Position numbers and translations under genes: made by a program
From: Paenibacillus sp. EZ-K15
GTDB taxonomy: Bacteria > Bacillota > Bacilli > Paenibacillales > Paenibacillaceae
Assembly: GCF_002573715.1 (NCBI RefSeq)
Contig: NZ_PDHM01000009.1
Coordinates: forward strand, 146,950 to 210,949
Direction: 5' to 3'
Length of the DNA: 64,000 nucleotides
The notes under the pieces: generated by a model
The model's database searches: none
Seen by the model: the letters and a program-made list of their open reading frames with translations, nothing else
Told to the model about the DNA's origin: nothing
Shown here: one piece after another, positions 62,131 through 64,000 of the stretch
Position numbering within the stretch: position 1 is the first letter of the stretch
Layout of the letters: each line of letters starts with the position of its first letter

Positions 62131-63063
62131 CTATTTGATCGCTTGTTTACGAAAGTCGGTGGGGGAGATACCCGTGTATTTTTTGAAGATTCTGCAAAAA
62201 TAAGAGAGTTCATTAAAACCGCTAGAGTAGCAAACATCCGTAACGGTTAACTCCGGCTGCTTCAGCATCATCATGGCCTGCAGAATCCTCAGGTCGGTGA
62301 GATACCGGTTGAATGTTTTGCCTGTCCATTCTTTGAAGAGGATGCAGAACGTGGACCTTGATAAATTTGATAGGGTGCATAGATCATTGAGATTCATATC
62401 TTCCTGGTAGTGGTTATGGATATGATCAACGACTCTTGTCATGATTCCCCGGTATTTCTCTGATTTCTCGAACCCTTCTTTGAGCAGTTCACCGTTGACC
62501 TGCCGTACCAGAATCGAGAGGAGGACAAGCAGCTTCGCTTTGAGCGAGATTTGAAAAAAAGGGGTTCGTCTCTCGTATTCAATCAGCATGTCCTTCAAGA
62601 CATTTTGGACTGTTACGTCGGTAACGCTGTCCAGCGTTATTTTGGACTGGGCGTTCATTTCCTTGCGCAGAAAATATTCCAGAAACCCCACATCAAAAAA
62701 AGAATGATCTGTTGGCATTTCCTGAAATCTCTCGTTCACGAAGGCTGGCATAAATTCGCATCCGTAAATCTCGATATCCTCATCGGGTGAAATGCTGACA
62801 CTGTGCAAGGTAAATGGAGGTATAACAAAAATATCGCCCTTGGAGATCTCGTACGCCTGTTGATAGACGGTGTGTTGGAATGCCCCTTTTGCCACATACC
62901 AAATCTGAAAATAATCATGACAATGCGTCCATAAGCTCTGTTGATAGGTCAATTTATACATTTTGCACGGAAGACCTTCCAACATTTCCATCTTTGAGTT
63001 AAAATAAACGACACCTGATCCCGTTAGTTCTTCAATATCAACCTGACTCCAATAAATACTCAA
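62131..63063 (-). CDS. AraC-family regulator with cupin sensor domain
   Basis: The protein has 310 residues. The N-terminal cupin-like AraC ligand-binding domain (about 30-130; WTHCHDYFQIWYVAKGAFQH, GDIFVIPPFTLHSV) is followed by the C-terminal AraC DNA-binding domain (about 210-310; LNDLCTLSNLSRSTFCILFK and VTDVCYSSGFNELSYFCRIF). Translation starts at TTG, with GGGGAGGG 7 bp before it. It lies upstream of the importer operon in the same direction and should activate it in response to a sugar. Confidence 0.88.
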   Translation of the reverse strand: MSIYWSQVDIEELTGSGVVYFNSKMEMLEGLPCKMYKLTYQQSLWTHCHDYFQIWYVAKGAFQHTVYQQAYEISKGDIFVIPPFTLHSVSISPDEDIEIYGCEFMPAFVNERFQEMPTDHSFFDVGFLEYFLRKEMNAQSKITLDSVTDVTVQNVLKDMLIEYERRTPFFQISLKAKLLVLLSILVRQVNGELLKEGFEKSEKYRGIMTRVVDHIHNHYQEDMNLNDLCTLSNLSRSTFCILFKEWTGKTFNRYLTDLRILQAMMMLKQPELTVTDVCYSSGFNELSYFCRIFKKYTGISPTDFRKQAIK

Positions 63064-63099
63064 TGTTTTACCCTCCCCTATTGATTTCCTTCAAATTTA

Positions 63100-63113
63100 A
63101 GAAAACGCTTTCA
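63100..63113. promoter_or_regulatory. Candidate cre site (CcpA) between divergent genes
   Basis: AGAAAACGCTTTCA differs from the ideal cre TGAAAACGCTTTCA only in its first base. It lies about 35 bp upstream of the AraC-type gene and between it and the divergent acyltransferase gene, so carbon catabolite control of the regulator, and through it the importer, is likely. Confidence 0.65.
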
Positions 63114-63246
63114 ATTTATAAGCAGCCATTTTCTTAAAGATGATTATCCCTGAAAAACGAATCGTGTACAGCATTCCTCTTCCTGCCCTTTTGAAATATG
63201 TTTCGCATTCGCAAACATCCTATTTCTAGGGGAACGTGGGGTTGTT

Positions 63247-64000
63247 ATGAAAATTGTATATTTGGATGGTTTGAGAGGTTTAGCTGCATTGATAGTGGTC
63301 GTATCTCATTTTTTTCAGGTGTTTGCACCGTCGGTTTTTGAGGGGAGGAAGGAGATCGAGCATTTCGTTTTCGAGGGGATTGCCGCGCGAACACCGTTTA
63401 ATCTGCTGTTTAACGGCAACTTCTCTGTTTGTCTGTTTTTTGTGCTGAGCGGATATGTGCTCAGCTATCGATTTTTTCAAACCGGGGACAGGCTCATCAT
63501 TTATTCGTCTGCCATTCGCCGCTATTTTCGTTTGGCTGTACCCGCCTTGGTATCCGTCTTCCTTGCTTATCTAATCATCGTGTTGGATCTCGGAGCATAC
63601 GACAATATACGCGGAATGACGTTATCTTCGATGCCCGATCCGTTTATGGCTAACGCCAATCTGCTAGTCATGCTGAAGGAAGGCTTGTTTCATACCTTTT
63701 TCACGTATGGATCGCAGTATAATCCTGTACTCTGGACCATGACTTATGAGCTGTTCGGATCGTTTCTGATTTTTGGGTTTCTTGTCCTGTGTGGGAGACG
63801 GGTGATCCGTTATGCTGCATATGTTCTCCTGGTCTACGCCTTCAACGATTCTTACTACCTGGGATTTGTGCTGGGGATGCTGCTCGCAGACTTGAAGCAT
63901 AGCGATCGGGATTGGCTGTCTTATTTCAATGCACCATGGATGAGCTTCATATGGATCACGGTTGGCATTTATCTTGGCTCTTATCCATACTTGGATCCGG
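63247..64000 (+). CDS. Acyltransferase 3 family membrane protein (3' end outside window)
   Basis: The frame opens at ATG 63247 and is still open at the window end (251 codons). The N-terminus YLDGLRGLAALIVVVSHFFQ is the acyltransferase-3 (OafA/YrhL-like) signature with the conserved Arg and His. NFSVCLFFVLSGYVLSYRFF and NPVLWTMTYELFGSFLIF are further family motifs. It probably O-acylates a surface glycan. It is divergent from the AraC regulator and of a different subgroup from the acyltransferase at 5353. Confidence 0.88.
   Translation, partial: MKIVYLDGLRGLAALIVVVSHFFQVFAPSVFEGRKEIEHFVFEGIAARTPFNLLFNGNFSVCLFFVLSGYVLSYRFFQTGDRLIIYSSAIRRYFRLAVPALVSVFLAYLIIVLDLGAYDNIRGMTLSSMPDPFMANANLLVMLKEGLFHTFFTYGSQYNPVLWTMTYELFGSFLIFGFLVLCGRRVIRYAAYVLLVYAFNDSYYLGFVLGMLLADLKHSDRDWLSYFNAPWMSFIWITVGIYLGSYPYLDP

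Overview
The window looks like chromosome of a Paenibacillus or close relative (Bacillota). The signs are Gram-positive ribosome-binding sites, sigma-A type promoters, close matches to Bacillus DesK/DesR, KhtT/KhtU and YdbS/YdbT, very large S-layer-homology (SLH) exoproteins, many carbohydrate ABC importers of the ATPase-less type, and AraC regulators with large sensor domains. I see no rRNA, tRNA, CRISPR array, prophage or intact insertion sequence.

Layout. 1-1.7 kb: end of a desK-desR membrane-fluidity two-component system. 2-3.9 kb: K+/H+ antiporter KhtU with its RCK_C subunit KhtT. 4-8.7 kb: methyltransferase (minus), membrane acyltransferase and an OmpR/VanS-type two-component system. 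8.7-11.3 kb (minus): a split sigma factor under a LexA-type operator, and a DUF4127 protein. 11.3-16 kb: a decayed gene, a small lipoprotein, a PQQ-type beta-propeller protein, and a PadR-CPBP pair. 16-25.8 kb: a maltodextrin operon (binding protein, two permeases, neopullulanase-type amylase, LacI regulator, two paralogous esterases, a secreted protein) with the same perfect operator at its front and before its regulator. 26-33.4 kb: sensor-AraC regulator, an LplABC-like importer, an amidohydrolase and a Rieske ferredoxin. 34-35.9 kb (minus): Lrp regulator with paired short ChrA transporters. 36-53 kb: an exoprotein region with a CapA-like protein, a 2026-aa SLH protein (phosphodiester glycosidase plus phosphoesterase), a 1369-aa SLH protein with two phosphoesterase units, and a 978-aa GHL10-type glycosyl hydrolase. 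53-58 kb: DedA-like, PH-domain, WYL-regulator, GyrI-like and GNAT genes. 58-64 kb: a third sugar importer (minus), its AraC-cupin regulator, and the start of an acyltransferase.

The most interesting signal is regulatory. Four promoters (5238, 11642, 37699, 45612) share 6-bp half-sites related to TTAACA at +0, +11 and +33 (one at +34), followed 15 bp later by a TATACT-like -10 box. This is the geometry known for PhoP-activated promoters of Bacillus subtilis. The targets are the two SLH phosphoesterase proteins, an acyltransferase and a small lipoprotein, which suggests a surface-anchored, phosphate-starvation system for breaking down sugar-phosphate polymers. The phosphodiester-glycosidase gene has a second upstream promoter inside a 56-bp palindromic element that recurs at identical internal spacing before the GHL10 gene, linking the two to one unknown repressor.

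All calls come from reading the sequence. Functions rest on family resemblance, and regulator assignments are inference.
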